Part shown: positions 63,881 to 64,000 of the stretch, piece after piece
Position numbering within the stretch: the first letter of the stretch is position 1
How the letters are laid out: each line of letters starts with the position of its first letter
Source: Atriophallophorus winterbourni
Lineage: Eukaryota > Platyhelminthes > Trematoda > Plagiorchiida > Microphallidae
DNA length: 64,000 nucleotides
Assembly: GCA_013407085.1 (NCBI GenBank)
Contig: JACCGJ010013241.1
Coordinates: forward strand, 35,371 to 99,370
Direction: 5' to 3'
Notes under the pieces: generated by a model
Told to the model about the DNA's origin: nothing
The model's input: only the letters and a program-made list of their open reading frames with translations
Databases searched by the model: none
Position numbers and translations under genes: made by a program

Positions 63881-64000
63881 ATTAGTCTACAACGACTGAA
63901 CATTTGTTTAATCGTGGCGTGACACGTGGGTTTCGAGATAATTCCGAGTATTTTGAGAGGATCATGTTCAGCAAATACTCGTATAAATAAATATATACGA
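63881..64000. other. 5' side of LINE family M, no gene recognised
   Basis: AT-rich sequence upstream of the ORF1 start on the minus strand, presumably the LINE 5' UTR. The window ends before any boundary is visible. Confidence 0.4.

Noticed and set aside
1..64000. CRISPR array, bacterial operons, rRNA genes
   Set aside because: No regularly spaced repeats, no rRNA-like sequence, and all host genes have spliceosomal introns; the window is eukaryotic.

Overview
The window is AT-rich, intron-rich animal DNA crowded with decayed retrotransposons. Three things point to a flatworm, most likely a digenean trematode close to the schistosomes. Eleven introns are only 32-39 bp long. Intron size grows from the 5' to the 3' end of each gene. 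The retroelement mix (RTE-like and CR1-like LINEs, Penelope-like elements, Ty3/gypsy remnants) is the kind seen in schistosomes. The species call is an inference; the genes themselves are read directly from conserved exons with matching splice phases.

Three host genes can be assembled. (1) A PHF14-type PHD-finger gene on the minus strand, about 13.98 kb down to 2.1 kb; it is open at the 5' start and runs off the left edge. (2) A mitoferrin (mitochondrial iron carrier) gene on the plus strand, 21.92-26.70 kb, with its N-terminal exon not found. (3) A complete ten-exon OST3/TUSC3/MAGT1 gene on the minus strand, 32.84-27.31 kb, encoding a 320-residue oligosaccharyltransferase subunit. PHF14 and mitoferrin diverge; mitoferrin and OST3 converge, with about 600 bp between their stop codons and a palindromic poly(A) signal there.

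Repeats fill the introns and intergenic DNA. A roughly 225-bp SINE-like family (called repeat A here) occurs about 16 times. Its tail resembles the 3' end of a LINE family (RTE-like family II) present in the same window, which suggests a SINE-LINE partnership. Penelope-like remnants include GIY-YIG endonuclease pieces and a hammerhead ribozyme with an intact core, plus decayed relatives.

From 42 kb to the right edge no host gene was recognised. A 4.4-kb CR1-like element (42.0-46.4 kb, minus) abuts a very large inverted repeat. Arm 1 (46.4-52.6 kb) and arm 2 (57.5-63.6 kb) are mirror copies of the same two-LINE composite; from 47.53 to 49.28 kb paired positions sum to exactly 109971, so there is no net indel. 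Arm 1 alone carries a later 112-bp LINE-tail insertion with an 11-bp target-site duplication, and arm 2 keeps the empty site. The spacer holds further LINE fragments.

No rRNA, tRNA or CRISPR array was recognised; tRNA genes could not be searched for systematically by eye.
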